Positions 11,076-22,146 of a DNA stretch of 25,605 nt are shown one piece after another. The notes under the pieces are model-generated. The model was not told the DNA's origin and searched no databases. It saw only the letters and a program-made list of their open reading frames with translations. Where the stretch lies: positions 358,512-384,116 of the forward strand of contig BMAT01007596.1 in assembly GCA_019649035.1 (NCBI GenBank), in the 5' to 3' direction. A program made the position numbers and the translations under genes. The number at the start of each line of letters is the position of its first letter. The stretch's first letter is position 1. The DNA is from Elysia marginata (taxonomy: Eukaryota > Mollusca > Gastropoda > Plakobranchidae).

Positions 11076-11359
11076 TTAATGGTAGCGAGAAATATTGATA
11101 CTTTTTCTTCATTCCATTATATATTTCACACGACCGGTAGAGAAGATTTGCAAACCAAATGAAGGTGTTGATTTTCTTTGGCTTTCGGATAAGGTAGATC
11201 CCGTGAGAGCACATAGTTTACTTTCCGGAGGGAGACCGAAATGCTGCTTTTTTCAAAACTTGAATATTTGAACCTAAATTAGTTAATTCTGCCACCAAGG
11301 GCCTGGGAAAGCCTCTAAAGTCACCAATGTTCAATTTAAACAAAAGCCTATTGCAGGGC

Positions 11360-11441
11360 AATATGAAGGGGATGCTCACAAACGATGGTATGTTATAAAA
11401 TTTTATAACATACCATCGTTTGTGAGCATCCCCTTCATATT
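11360..11441. repeat. Perfect 82-bp palindrome, zero spacer
   Basis: The 41 bases of 11360-11400 are exactly reverse-complementary to 11401-11441, with the centre at TAAAA/TTTTA. Each arm contains GGGGATGCTCAC and its complement. Symmetry stops abruptly on both sides. No target-site duplication or known element end is visible. It could be a fold-back element, the product of an inverted duplication, or an assembly or amplification artefact. Confidence 0.97.
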
Positions 11442-12185
11442 TGCTCACTACTTATTATCGGAAAAATTTCCTAACATTGCTAAGTCACTACTTAATTTCT
11501 ATTTTTTCCTATTTTGTAACTCAGCGCTGACGGAAATGTACATTTATACTATTCTTTTTTACGCCTTAGTTGCCCACGCTGATGGTTGATAAAAGATTAA
11601 CGGGGTTGCTATTTAAGATTAGAAGCTGCAGGTCCAGGTTTAAGTCAAAAAGGATATTTTGACCAGAGAATGGGCTTAGAGAATAACCACTTAAACGCAT
11701 CCAAAAGCCTTCACAAAATTAGTTGGATATCACAAAACAAAAGAGTCAAGTAATATTGCATCCGCCTTTAAACTTTATGAAGATCTCTCAAGACGACGAA
11801 CTTTCAGCCCTTATTTCTCGACATCAGTATCCCAACAACAGTTACAAACCAGCCCAGTTCGTTCTTCTCCTGAAACCGAAAAATTAGGCATGGAACAGAG
11901 GCACATCCTTTGATGGGTTTTGTGTGAGCAAGAAAGAAAGCACAGAAGAGACCGTGTTTGAACTCCATTAAAGCAGTATTCTGAGTCCCTGGGGTCTCGT
12001 GTTGATGGTTCTCGCCTGAAGTGGTCCTCGTCTCTGGTGCAACGTGAAAATGAAAACTTGAGTACTCTCGGTGATGTCACGTTGCCTGTTTGGTTTTTAT
12101 GGAGGACCATAACGAGACACCTTGCTCATGGTTACTACGCCAAGACTAGAATGGCATTAACATTAGCGTCTAATGCGGCTTTCAA
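11442..12185. other. Unique non-coding stretch
   Basis: Composition is more balanced from 11800 to 12180. A 99-codon frame on the minus strand (11811-12110) and a 69-codon frame on the plus strand (12037-12246) overlap. Neither shows a domain, signal peptide or plausible family. Coding capacity cannot be excluded but is not supported. Confidence 0.45.
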
Positions 12186-12330
12186 CACCGCCACCACCGC
12201 CACCACAGTTATTGCCATTATTTTCGTAAAACACATCATCATCTAACATTAAATCTCATTTTTTATAATCAAGACCATTACGCTTATTATCACATCCTAC
12301 TTACCACTATCATACCATCATCATTGCTCT
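12186..12330. repeat. Short (CCACCG)n patch grading into degenerate ATC/ATT
   Basis: CACCGCCACCACCGCCACCA at 12186-12205 is followed by loosely repeated ATC and ATT triplets to about 12330. It is a small, eroded trinucleotide region. Confidence 0.55.
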
Positions 12331-12433
12331 AATGAAAAACTTGGTGTATGTTTTGTGCAAATAATGATTATTAGTAAATTTAGAAGTTGCTTTGTTTATC
12401 CAGTTTAATGTATGTATTCATCGACCTAGAGAT

Positions 12434-12514
12434 TATCTATCTATCCATCTATGTATCTAACTATCCATCCATATATATCTTTACCTATAGATCCATCTCT
12501 GAATCTATATCAAA

Positions 12515-12553
<39 letters not shown>

Positions 12554-12884
12554 GGTATCTATCTATCTATGATGTAAGTAATCTGTCTATTTATCCATAA
12601 GTCCATGTATGCATCTATCCACTTGTCCGTGTTTTGTCTTTTTTCTGTCTATCTTTCTATGTCTATCTTTATATATCTATCTATTTATCATCTCTCTATC
12701 CCTATCTCTCTATATCTATCTAACTATCTACTTATTTATCTAATTATCTATCAATCTATCTATCTAACTATCTATATATCTATCTGACTATCTACTTATC
12801 TATCTACTTAACTATCTATCTGTCTATTTATCTATCTATCTATCTATCTATCTATCTGTCTATCTATCTATCTATCTCTCTGTC
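12434..12884. repeat. Long TCTA (GATA complement) array
   Basis: About 450 bases of TCTA/ATCT units interrupted by ATCC, ATTT, ACTA and TGTC variants. Cleaner blocks lie at 12513-12556 and 12828-12884. The plus-strand frame inside it (Ser/Ile/Tyr/Leu-rich) is a repeat shadow. It directly adjoins the 3' side of the reversed SINE copy. Confidence 0.95.
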
Positions 12885-12919
12885 GATGGTGTAGGTAACC
12901 AAACAAGGAAAAAGGTAAA

Positions 12920-13182
12920 TGTGCGTGTGAGAAAGAGCCATTTCCAACCAAACGTAGCTTTTGAACTCACAGAGAAGCAGCAGTTAAAACTTAAACTCAT
13001 CACTCTAGCACTTTCCCGATCTTTCACTGCCCATAGCCGGGTACTCTTTTAAGGCCTGGGTGCGGCAAACATGTGTGCAAATAGCCTTTCTCGGGGCCTA
13101 AATACCGACACCAGAACCAGGGACTCAAACCCTGGAACTTTCGATCCGAAAGCCGAGTGTGTGTACCACCAGATCACGATGA
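12920..13182 (-). mobile_element. tRNA-derived SINE, family A copy 2, reversed
   Basis: On the minus strand the A-box region (plus 13164-13175) reads TGATCTGGTGGT. The B-box GGTTTGAGTCC (plus 13121-13131) matches the consensus at 10 of 11. Blocks shared with the copy at 8657-8950 follow in the same order: ACACTCGGCTTT (plus 13149-13160), AGGCTATTT (13079-13087), GGCAGTGAAAGATC (13018-13031), GCTAGAGT (13002-13009), GAGTTCA (12962-12968) and TTTGGTTGG (12944-12952). Between GCTAGAGT and GAGTTCA it carries about 30 extra bases. The GCGCTATATA tail of copy 1 is absent, and a GATA-type array follows instead. This copy keeps the better B-box. Confidence 0.82.
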
Positions 13183-13185
13183 TAC

Positions 13186-13326
13186 GTGAGAGAGAGAGTA
13201 GGCCTAAGAGAGACAGACAGAGAAAGAGAGAGATCAAGAGAGACATATCGAGAGAGACAGAGAGACATATCGAGAGAGACAGAGAGACAGATCGAGAGAG
13301 ACAGACAGAGAAAAAAAGATAGATAG

Positions 13327-13361
<35 letters not shown>

Positions 13362-13443
13362 GAGATAGAGAGAGACATACAACAGACAGACAGACAGAGA
13401 GAGAGAGAGAGAGAGATGCAGACAGGCAGGCAGACAGACAGAC
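13186..13443. repeat. GA / GACA / GATA compound array
   Basis: Interspersed GA, GACA and GAGACATATC-like units lead to a regular GATA block (13329-13361), then GA units and a final CAGACAGG/CAGA block. The 166-codon minus-strand frame, the longest open frame in the window, and its 108-codon companion are Leu/Ser/Cys-rich translations of this array joined to the SINE. They are not credible genes. Confidence 0.93.
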
Positions 13444-14439
13444 ATGTCCAAAGAAACACTCGAAATATCAGCATTGTATGTTTATCCCGTGTTCTTTCAT
13501 AAAATCCGATTCTGTTCGCGTCTCTCTCTTTACGCCCATTGGTGTACACGCTTTCTCATATCGCACGCATATCGTCAACTAACGCCACTAGTCTTTCTGC
13601 TCGCATAAAACTCTGTGCCCTTCGCGGATGTTACTGGCCCTAATGTATGAAAAATAAAGCCCAAAAGTCTTCACCAGTTAAACATCTTTTTCTTTGTAGA
13701 ATTGCTCTCCACATACAGACGTGTGTCTCTTGTCTTTGTGAATCCATGATTATTTTTTTCTTTTTTTTTTGTTGTAAAAAACGTCCGATGTTGATGAGAG
13801 GTTTTTTATTGCAATCGCACAGAAATCCTCTAGTTTTAGCAATCATGAGCTGTCGAAATGCTAAGTTGTGTGGCAAAGAGGTAAACTCAGTTACAAATCC
13901 GAGTGTTATCTGGCAGCATCATGTTCTACTCGTCTTTCCCTTGTACTGGTCAATCGATGTGAAACCTGTAATCTTGATCGTGGCGCTAGAATGAGACATT
14001 TAATAACGTAATAAGCTTTATTGACCCAAACCAAGATGAGTTTCAGCTTCTGTAGCCCATTTAGACGTTGAGGGTTAAACTGGAAACGAGTTTTCTATAG
14101 GGCGTTTTTTTAACTTGACTTTCACTTCAAAGGATGCCGTGATCTTGTGCGTATAACTAAATTTGTTAATTAAATGGAAATGGCATTAGTTTTCTATCAT
14201 GAAGTTGTTAGGGAAAAATCGTTAAGCGCATACATAATTATGAGGAAGCTTCAACTTTTGGTGATATACTAAACCACCAGTCCTGCCCTGCTCTCCTCAT
14301 TTTGAATAATGAATGATGACCACATTAATCTTATTATTCTAGATTGGCAGCACTTTTTTATTATGGTCGACCTATTTGTTAGTGAAATTTCAAATTAATT
14401 GAATTTACTACCTGGTGATTATGTGACACCCCCCTCCCA
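13444..14439. other. Unique non-coding stretch
   Basis: Mixed sequence without tandem repeats. A T-rich patch lies at 13751-13770. The overlapping frames at plus 13647-13994 (115 codons) and minus 13640-13876 show no motif. The plus frame is the longest here that is not repeat-derived, but it has no recognisable domain. Confidence 0.45.
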
Positions 14440-14518
14440 TACACACACACACTCTCTCTTTTATTGTTTTCTTTTTCTACCTCTTCTTTTCTCTCTCTGT
14501 CGCTCTCTCTCTCACTAC
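14440..14518. repeat. CA then CT microsatellite
   Basis: A short CA array (14440-14452) passes into an interrupted CT tract that ends near 14516. Confidence 0.85.
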
Positions 14519-15242
14519 ACAGTGTTCTAATGACTCTAAGTTTTGCACGTGTTTCAGACTTTCTGCAACTCACCGTTAGATTTTATTTTTTTTTAATTTC
14601 TTTGCCACCACCGAGATTTAGGGCTAAACCTTTTTTTACTGAGGAAGATTGCTTTTCTGATCTCAATGATACGTTTTATCCTTGTACTCTTCATGTGCAG
14701 TCGGAACAAGTGGTCATTTCATACTGTACTAACAAAAAAAAGTCGTGACTTTTTGTTAATTTATGGAAAGGGTATATCTGAGCTAGTTCTGTGAAATGAA
14801 TTGTGAGTCAATATTAGCCTCTCTATTTGATAAGATCTCGCAAGTTGTGTGCTAACTTAAGCTCTCTCTCTTATAAATTTTAAAATAAGTTTGGGTTTGT
14901 TTTAGTTTTAGAAGAAAAGTTATTACCATTTGTTGAAGCCGTTCTCAACTTGATTCCCATGAGTGTTCAAGCGATTCTTTGTTGTCTCATTTATTTTAGC
15001 AAGGTAAAATCTTGTAACAGACAACCTTTGTTTAAAAAGTCAACTCTAGAACTAGTTCGCAGCAGGAAACGAATTAATTCTGCTATTACCCCCATCAAGA
15101 GAATGTCGTGCAAACTGAGGCCTTGTCGATCACGCTCGGGCTCATACAGCCAAGTGACATGAAAAATTCAGGTGAGTAGTGATGATTTCTGGCGGCGCTT
15201 ACTTTCATGGACCTCAAGTTCATTTCCTTCTTCCACTGCCAA
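14519..15242. other. Unique stretch with acceptor-like and donor-like splice sites
   Basis: A pyrimidine tract ending in TTTATTTTAG at 14999 and a good donor, CAG/GTGAGTAG, at 15171/15172 would enclose 172 bases. Only one frame is open across it (plus 14950-15162), and that frame stops ten bases before the donor. A terminal-codon or untranslated exon is possible but weakly supported. The protein has no recognisable domain. Confidence 0.3.
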
Positions 15243-15260
15243 NNNNNNNCCCCCCCCCCC
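15243..15260. other. 7-base N gap beside a C11 run
   Basis: Seven undetermined bases (15243-15249) lie directly before eleven C residues. The gap is probably an assembly ambiguity over a homopolymer, so the true length here is unknown. Confidence 0.95.
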
Positions 15261-16822
15261 AATCAGTACCATGAAAAAAATACCACTAAAAAAACTCACC
15301 CGTTCAAAGTGCAGAGTGCATTTTTCTAATATTAGACACGCACGCTAGCTCACCCTTACACACACGGTCACCTGTCGCTAAGGTCGGACCTCCCGCTGTG
15401 AACCAGCTCAAATGGCTTGTGTCTTAGTCCTGTCGGGACGCGTGAAAAGGAGCTTAAGTTGGTCTAGAATTCAGATTACTTTGTCAAGGCACTTCCCTAG
15501 CACACCGTCTTTTCCTCCCTCTTTTACATTCTATGTTTTCACTCGCCAAAGACTAAAAAAAGCACCAAAAAAAAAAAAAAAGAAATCAATGATCAGGATT
15601 TTTAGGTTGTTTGGTATGATGTGGCGTTCCATGTTAAAATTGCGTGCCTTTGTTCTTAGATGATTAGGTAAGGTCACAATTTGTATCTCGGAATCGCGCA
15701 ACCACAATAAATTGTCGTGTATATTGTGAAACTAAGTTAATGAGAATGTTAAATTTTTTAAATTCATTAAATAAACATATCTTTATCTTTTGCACCCAGA
15801 ATGGAGATGGGTTGGATAGGGCTTAGTGAGGAATCGATCTACCGTTATGTGTAGTGGACGATTAAATGCTCAAACCCTTATGGAACAAGCCAATAGCATC
15901 ATTTTTACATCAGGTCTTCATTTCAACTTTCTTCCCAGTACAGTCGATATGCGGAACTTGCCGCATCAAATTGATATTCATTATGGCCGCCACTACCCTG
16001 GGCTATTCCATCATTTTTTTTTGTCCAAAGCATATGAATCGATGCCAATAGCAAGGCAGTAAATCAGAAAAATGGTGTTCTCTGTTTTCGAAGGCAATAG
16101 AGCAACACACTTGTGTCGACAGCAAGAGAAACCAAGGTTTATGACCAGAAAAATGGCGTCCTTGTCTTTCAGATTTAAATAATGACTTATTCACACCGTA
16201 AAAAAGCATAACATGTTTGACTTTTCATTTCATGGCAATCAGTATGGAAACACTTTAAACGCAGTTGTTTTCATTCCTTGGGAAAATATTTCAATTTGGC
16301 CTTTAGTTTCTAGTTTCAGATATTTTTCTTAGAGTTAAGCTAATGAGAGGTAGTAAATCACAGAGGCAAAAAAATACTAACATTCACTATTGCTGTTTTA
16401 AGCCATACACATAGGTAAAACATCATATTTGTGATTATAACTAATAAAATGGATTTTTTTACTTTTTGCAGTATCAGCTAGAGACAGTCATAAAAGAGTT
16501 ATTCTAGACATCCAGGAATAGAAAAGTTCGGGAGCTTTTTCTTTCCTGTTTTCTAACCTTCGACCAATTCTATTAGTCTGAGTCAAAGTGGTGTGGAGTT
16601 ATTGATCGTGCCTCTGATGCGTAATATAATTGACTTGTTTATGGAAAAGGGGGGCATATGGCACTTCTGCGAAACGATAAATAAAAGGGAAGAGAATGGG
16701 ATAGGCGATCACGATATTACTTGACAGGAGAAGAAAGAAAGCTGGACTCTGTGTCCAATCAATCACAGACGATGAAGTGAGAGATCGAGAGGGGGGCCTG
16801 GAAGGGCAAGGGCGTTGCATGC
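15261..16822. other. Unique non-coding stretch
   Basis: Mixed AT-rich sequence. It holds an A run near 15567-15581 and several frames of 60 to 83 codons (15412-15663, 15826-16062, minus 16003-16209, minus 16599-16838) without motifs. No gene or RNA is supported. Confidence 0.5.
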
Positions 16823-16882
16823 GATATCGCTTGGACAATGGAATAGATTGACAAGCATAAGGCCCAGGGTTCTCATTCTCGT
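16823..16882 (+). mobile_element. Possible tRNA-like SINE head
   Basis: TTGGACAATGGA (from 16831) is an imperfect A-box. CAGGGTTCTCATTCTC (16866-16881) is an imperfect B-box, with GGTTCTCATTC matching 8 of 11. The 37-base spacing is normal for a tRNA promoter. No body or second copy is recognised, so this is tentative. Confidence 0.33.
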
Positions 16883-17032
16883 TCTTTTCTGGCTACTAAT
16901 TTTTTGTGGTAGCATTTTAAAGTGACTTCTATCTAACTATTCATCTTTCCGTAACATGCAATAATAGCCATCCTGTAACGAGAAAAGCATTCTGTTATAC
17001 TAAAAAAGAAGTGATATTAGCGATAATGCGTC

Positions 17033-17033
<1 letters not shown>

Positions 17034-17129
<96 letters not shown>
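17034..17129. repeat. Compound (AGT)20(AGC)12 array
   Basis: Twenty perfect AGT units (17034-17093) are followed without a break by twelve perfect AGC units (17094-17129). The minus-strand frame is a poly-Leu shadow. The sharp junction suggests that a T/C substitution spread through one end of a single array. Confidence 0.97.
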
Positions 17130-18644
17130 TGTATTATTGTAGTAATATGTAGTGTCATTTTCGACTGTACGTGAAACAATACGTATTGGAACCTGCCTGG
17201 TATATTCAAATCCTAGCTCTTACCGTTCCACATGGTTTAAAGTCTAATTTTCTGTTTTCTTTTTAGAGAGAAATCTGTCTCTTCTACAGCTTTACTACGT
17301 TACAGTTCGATCTTGATAAAACTTGTATACATTATCTTAGTTTACTCAACTTATCGTGTGTATGGGACTGCGCGACAGGGTATCTTGTCTCTCTGTGACA
17401 ATTCTTCCTTTGGATGGACTGTCGTCTCGATGACTGATCGTCAATCAATTTAAAATTGATGCTCTCCAGCCGAGGTTCTTTTGGGGGTGACTATGCTCAA
17501 GGTGGCCTTTCTTGATGGTTTTCTGGCGTGACGTTGTTTCACAGTTTTGTAGTAGAATATTAGAAAACTTACTTTTACAATTACAGCATGGGTTACATTG
17601 TCGGGAAGGTTTAAAGTCGAGCTACGTTGCGTTGTTTGAGAGAAGTTTAAAGTTTCTGTTTGTTATGCCACAAATGCCAATTTTTACTCTTTTTGTGACA
17701 ACAGCATCAAGTAAAACTATATCGTTATCCCTAACGAAGTTTTTTTTGGGTGCTCAGGGTCAAAGTTCGGTAAGGCAGCACTTGATTGTATCATAAAAAT
17801 ATTTTTTAGTTTTTCAAACAGAAGAAAAGTTAAAAGCGGAGTAATTATAATGACCCTATCGTTTTCTGCTAATTTCTATGAGAATGAAACAATGGTCTCA
17901 GCAATCAGGTCTCTCGTGTAAACTTTGGATATGCTTGAAACACCAACATACGGTTTAAATTAGTGAAACTTGCGAGGCGGCCAACAGCCCTACAGACGAA
18001 GTACAGTAGTAAAAGCCCATCTTGATTTTAACTAAGGGGAACGTTGTCAGAACTCGATTTTCTCACCATTAGTCGTGAGCTTTGCACGTCTGACTTACAT
18101 CTTCGATTTTTCTTAAGTTCTTTTTTAACCAAACGCATACTAAGAGCATCATCACTCAATTTTTCTATTTTGCTTCTTTTTTTTTGTTGTTGTTGTTTCA
18201 TTTTGTTCCATTACTATTTAAGTTATCCAAAGCAATGTATATATGACCCACATTTCGCTTCTCACCGTATATCTGATTCTCCACTTTCACTTCTTCCCGT
18301 TTTCACATCCAGTCCTTTCTGCCTGTAATAATTATTCTCTTTCACTCTCCCTGCCTATTTGAGAGCCCTACCTACTGAAAGATGGAACAATAAACGCGAA
18401 CATTATGATTTGAAACATATTTAAAGAAAGGAGTTTTAGAGCCAAGTAAAGGGTGTGGACGATGGAATTTTCGGTTGCTCTGCGCACGTACGGGCATTGA
18501 TTTAAGTGCTGATCCGTAGTTTGGGCAGATGGTCTATTGATTTCCGTTAAGTCTCTGATTTATTCACGCTACAAAGCCTACCGCTGGTGTTTCTCTCGCT
18601 AGCCGAAAGAGGCGCCGAGTTTCCCTTTACGACATAACGGGCGG
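17130..18644. other. Unique non-coding stretch
   Basis: AT-rich unique sequence with a small TTG patch near 18185-18200. Frames at 17512-17796 and 18044-18328 are 94 codons each, with no recognisable domain. A slightly GC-richer patch lies at 18580-18650. No gene or RNA is supported. Confidence 0.5.
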
Positions 18645-18847
18645 TTCATCTGTCTCCCCTTCTCCCTCTCTCGATCTTTATGTGACTGTCTCTATCTCTG
18701 TCCCTGTATCGCTGTCTCTACCGTTTCCAACTTTCCCTTTGTTTCTCTGTCCCTAGCCCTATGTGTCTTTATTTCTGTGGCTCTAGCTCATTCCGCCTGT
18801 CCTTTCATCATTTTCTTTCTTCCTCCCTCCCTGTCTCTGCTTGTTTG

Positions 18848-18892
<45 letters not shown>
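18645..18892. repeat. Pyrimidine tract ending in perfect (CT)21
   Basis: A degenerate CTCT/CTGT/CTTT tract begins near 18645. It becomes a perfect CT array of 21 units at 18851-18892. Confidence 0.9.
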
Positions 18893-18893
<1 letters not shown>

Positions 18894-21863
18894 GTTTCCA
18901 TAGAAAGAAAGAAAACTTGTTGCTGAAGATCAACCTGGAAATAAAGTGTTATAATATTCAAATGTCTTACAGATGATTTGCCTCTACTTGCCTTCTTTTC
19001 TTTTTCTGCTTACTTATCAGCAGCAAATTAGTCCACATAAAACAAACATACAAAATGAGTTTGATCATTATATGTTTTGCGCAATATTTTTTTTTTATTT
19101 TGTATCACACCTAATGTCTATTCTTATTTAGTTTTGAAAACTTTAAAAAAATTGCATTCTGCCCTTTAAGTGACACCTTTATTTGGAATATATCACACAA
19201 TGCTGTATCATGCTTAATTCATTTCAACTTCATGAATTTCTTAATATTTTAAATGATAAACTACATTTTAGTTCCCTTTTTATTTGTAATCGGATTCTGT
19301 TTTTTTTTGTTCATTAAATGTTTGTTGTTTCACCATTAATATTAATCAAACGTTTTTTATATTCGAGCATAAGCCTTGCGTGATTAGAACTAATCAGTTA
19401 GAAGGCAGACAGAGTGATGCTTCATCTTATTGTTTGTGTTTGCTTGTCCATTAATCTTCTATATGATTTCATTTCAGATAGTAATGTTGCTACCACGCCA
19501 TCTGACTAAATTCTGTTCTATTTTCAGCTAAATGGGTAGAGAGGTGCTGTAGAAGCGGATGCTAAAATTCTCGACACTCCCTCCCTGCAGGTATCTTTCT
19601 TCCGTACCTGTATCTTCCACGTCCTACCCGAATGTCACATTTATCAGTTCAGTGTAGATATTATTACCTACAATCCTATTATATCTTAATTGCTTCCATA
19701 TCAACATCAACATTTACACTTCCATGGGTTTTACTCATCTACTCCCACGATCGAGATCGATCTCTTTATTTGAAAGCGGCGTACACCACCTCATACTTAT
19801 TTATAATGCTGAAAAGTATTATGGATGTATCCTACTCATAGACCAATTATAATACAATAACACATATACTTTTTGCGTTTCAGTTGCTGGTGTACTTATT
19901 TGTAGCTGCTGGCTTTGTCGGATTTAGTTGACAAAAACCTGTTCGACATTTTTCTAAACTGATCTCTCTAAAATAACATGTTACACAGTTGTGTTTTTTC
20001 TTCTTATGGGACTTTATGCATTACCCGGTACCAAATTATTATTTTTTGAAATCATATATACTTTTATGTATAATCTGTAATACTATGTTCTATCTTCTTT
20101 TTTTTCTTTTATTCACACGCAAGAGTATTAATTTTGTATAATGTGGTATTTATGTTTCATTCGCCAATTTGATTTGGTTTACAAGACTTTATTTCAAACA
20201 ATACCTATTTTTCTAAATTCTTTTTTTTAGAACGATTTGGTCAATGTGAAAAGCAAAAGTCATGGATTTCATTGCACCTATAATAATATGCCACATTTTC
20301 TGAATGTGTACTTTTGAAAACACCAACCAGTCAACTAAATACATTTAAAGAATTGAAAGTTTTCGGGTGCATTATGGTATTTGTTGCATGAATCTATTTG
20401 CATTTTACGTTGATTACCAGATGCGTGAATTCACTGCACCTGCCTGTCACGACTCATCAGGCTGTGTAGATGATAGATGAAGTTAATATATTGGTACATT
20501 AATTTACTCACTCAGCCCATGAGCTCCTGCACAGAACTATGATATGACCGCACTCTTTGTACTCTAAATCACTGGTGATAGATTTAACCATAGTTTTAGT
20601 CTCTGTAATAAAATTTACTAATCGTTTTATCGTCTTTTGCAAAGATCTTTAACTTTACTGATATTAAGCAATGTTCATAATGACACTAGATTTAGGTAGT
20701 TATAACTTTAATTTGTTTTGAAATACTCCTCTCCTCTGAAATGAAACCCGTTGGTATTTTCGCTAAGCCCAACAATATCGTAACGAAGTCAATACAAAAA
20801 ATGATCTCAAAAAATGGTAAAATCCGTTGTGATGTGACTGTGACATTAGTCTTTTTTTTTTCTCAAAATAGAGATGTTGCTTCATTCAGTATGCAGGGGT
20901 TGTTTTTTTCATAATAGAGTTATGTCACGAAAATACACTATGATTAGAAGAAAGTACAAAAATGCAAAAGAAAAAAAACAACAAAAAGCGTTTAAAGTTT
21001 TAAAAAATCCCTATGATGATATAAATTATAAGAATATTTATTTAGGCTTTGATCCAGCCAATTTCAGGATCAAATGTACTTTCATAAAATCAAGAATTAT
21101 TTAAAGAGTTACACTTTACTGTTAGCAGTACGTAAAATGTGGCGTAGTTGCATAGGAGTCATCTCTCATTTTCTCAAATAAAAACTAAAGCCCATGTTAG
21201 ATCTCTAGTTTAATGGGTTTATTTAATTTTTGGAAATAGTTATTTGTGATAAATAGACTAACATTGATGGAAAGTGTAGCCAAGACTTTTGTTTCGTTAT
21301 CAAAACTACGAAATTTTGATACCTGAGTTATGAGAATTCAGATTGATACACATAGAAAAATTTATAAAGAACCACATTGATAGCACAACAATAAAACAAT
21401 TGTAACACTAATAACAACGATCATTGCAAATGAGTCATAATTTTTAACGGGTGACAACCAAAACTTGACATTAACAATTATGTTGTCATTCTGTTTTTCT
21501 TGTTCCATAACATTTCATTTCCCCATTTGCCGTGCTTCTTCATTCACTTCGCTATATTGAACTTAGACTAGTCCTAGTATTTTATTCATTTACGCTTTTG
21601 AACATTTTTTTTTATATCTCACTAACCTTATGTCTTTTGTTTCGAAAATACACATATTTCAGCTACACGATTACTCAAAGCTGTATTTTTTCTTTCTAGA
21701 GGGATTTATGATTTTCGATTTGCAAAGGTTTGTTGATAAATCCTCGATAATTGATAAATCATGGTGACATTTCTTTTGTTTTAGAGTTTATTTTAAAAAC
21801 GCTAATCAAAATGTTGACCTAGATTAGGCACAGCGAGGAGGGACTGTACTGCGTAGGGGCACT

Positions 21864-21866
<3 letters not shown>
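18893..21866. other. Long AT-rich stretch, almost free of tandem repeats
   Basis: Nearly 3 kb of strongly AT-rich, T-rich sequence with many runs of 7 to 10 T. Open frames (19632-19841, 20874-21104) are 69 to 76 codons long; the second is Lys/Asn/Tyr-rich as expected from A-rich DNA. Several pyrimidine-AG acceptor-like sites occur (for example near 19527 and 20230) without matching donors or open exons. It looks like intron or intergenic DNA. Confidence 0.55.

Positions 21867-21909
<43 letters not shown>
21867..21909. repeat. Perfect (GA)21 array
   Basis: Twenty-one perfect GA units plus a terminal G. It is the purine-strand counterpart of the (CT)20 and (CT)21 arrays elsewhere in the window. 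Confidence 0.96.
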
Positions 21910-21911
<2 letters not shown>

Positions 21912-22057
21912 CTGATGTCAATTCTTATTCAACAAAAAAGCACTTCTTTCTTGGTTTTTCCGTTATTAAAAGAGAAAAGAATTTTATTTGTGTGTGGTGG
22001 TGTGTTTGTGCGGGTGTGGGTGAAGACATATCCACACAGAGATGCTTTGAACATTAG

Positions 22058-22146
22058 ATCTAGATCTAAAATCTTAACTAAGTGTCCAAAAGATTTACTT
22101 AGATCTGTATTAACTAATCTTAATAGTATAGATTTTAGATCTAGAT
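22058..22146. repeat. Spaced inverted repeat with AGATCT-rich arms
   Basis: ATCTAGATCTAAAATCT (22058-22074) is exactly reverse-complementary to 22130-22146, with 55 bases between. Both arms include the palindrome AGATCT. The spacer carries a third AGATCT and two TTAACTA motifs. It could form a stem-loop, but no terminator or RNA family is recognised. Confidence 0.85.

Noticed and set aside
12434-13443. CRISPR-like array of regular units
   Set aside because: The units are 4-base microsatellites, with no 20 to 40-base direct repeats and no unique spacers.
13049-13549. 166-codon open frame on the minus strand, the longest in the window
   Set aside because: Its Leu/Ser/Cys-rich middle is a direct translation of the GA/GACA/GATA array, and its C-terminal end runs into the SINE. 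No domain or non-repeat coding signal is visible.
13647-13994. 115-codon plus-strand frame not derived from tandem repeats
   Set aside because: No recognisable domain, composition like the surrounding AT-rich DNA, and an equally open frame on the opposite strand.
15826-15890. AGATCGATTCC on the minus strand resembling a B-box
   Set aside because: No A-box-like motif at the required distance.
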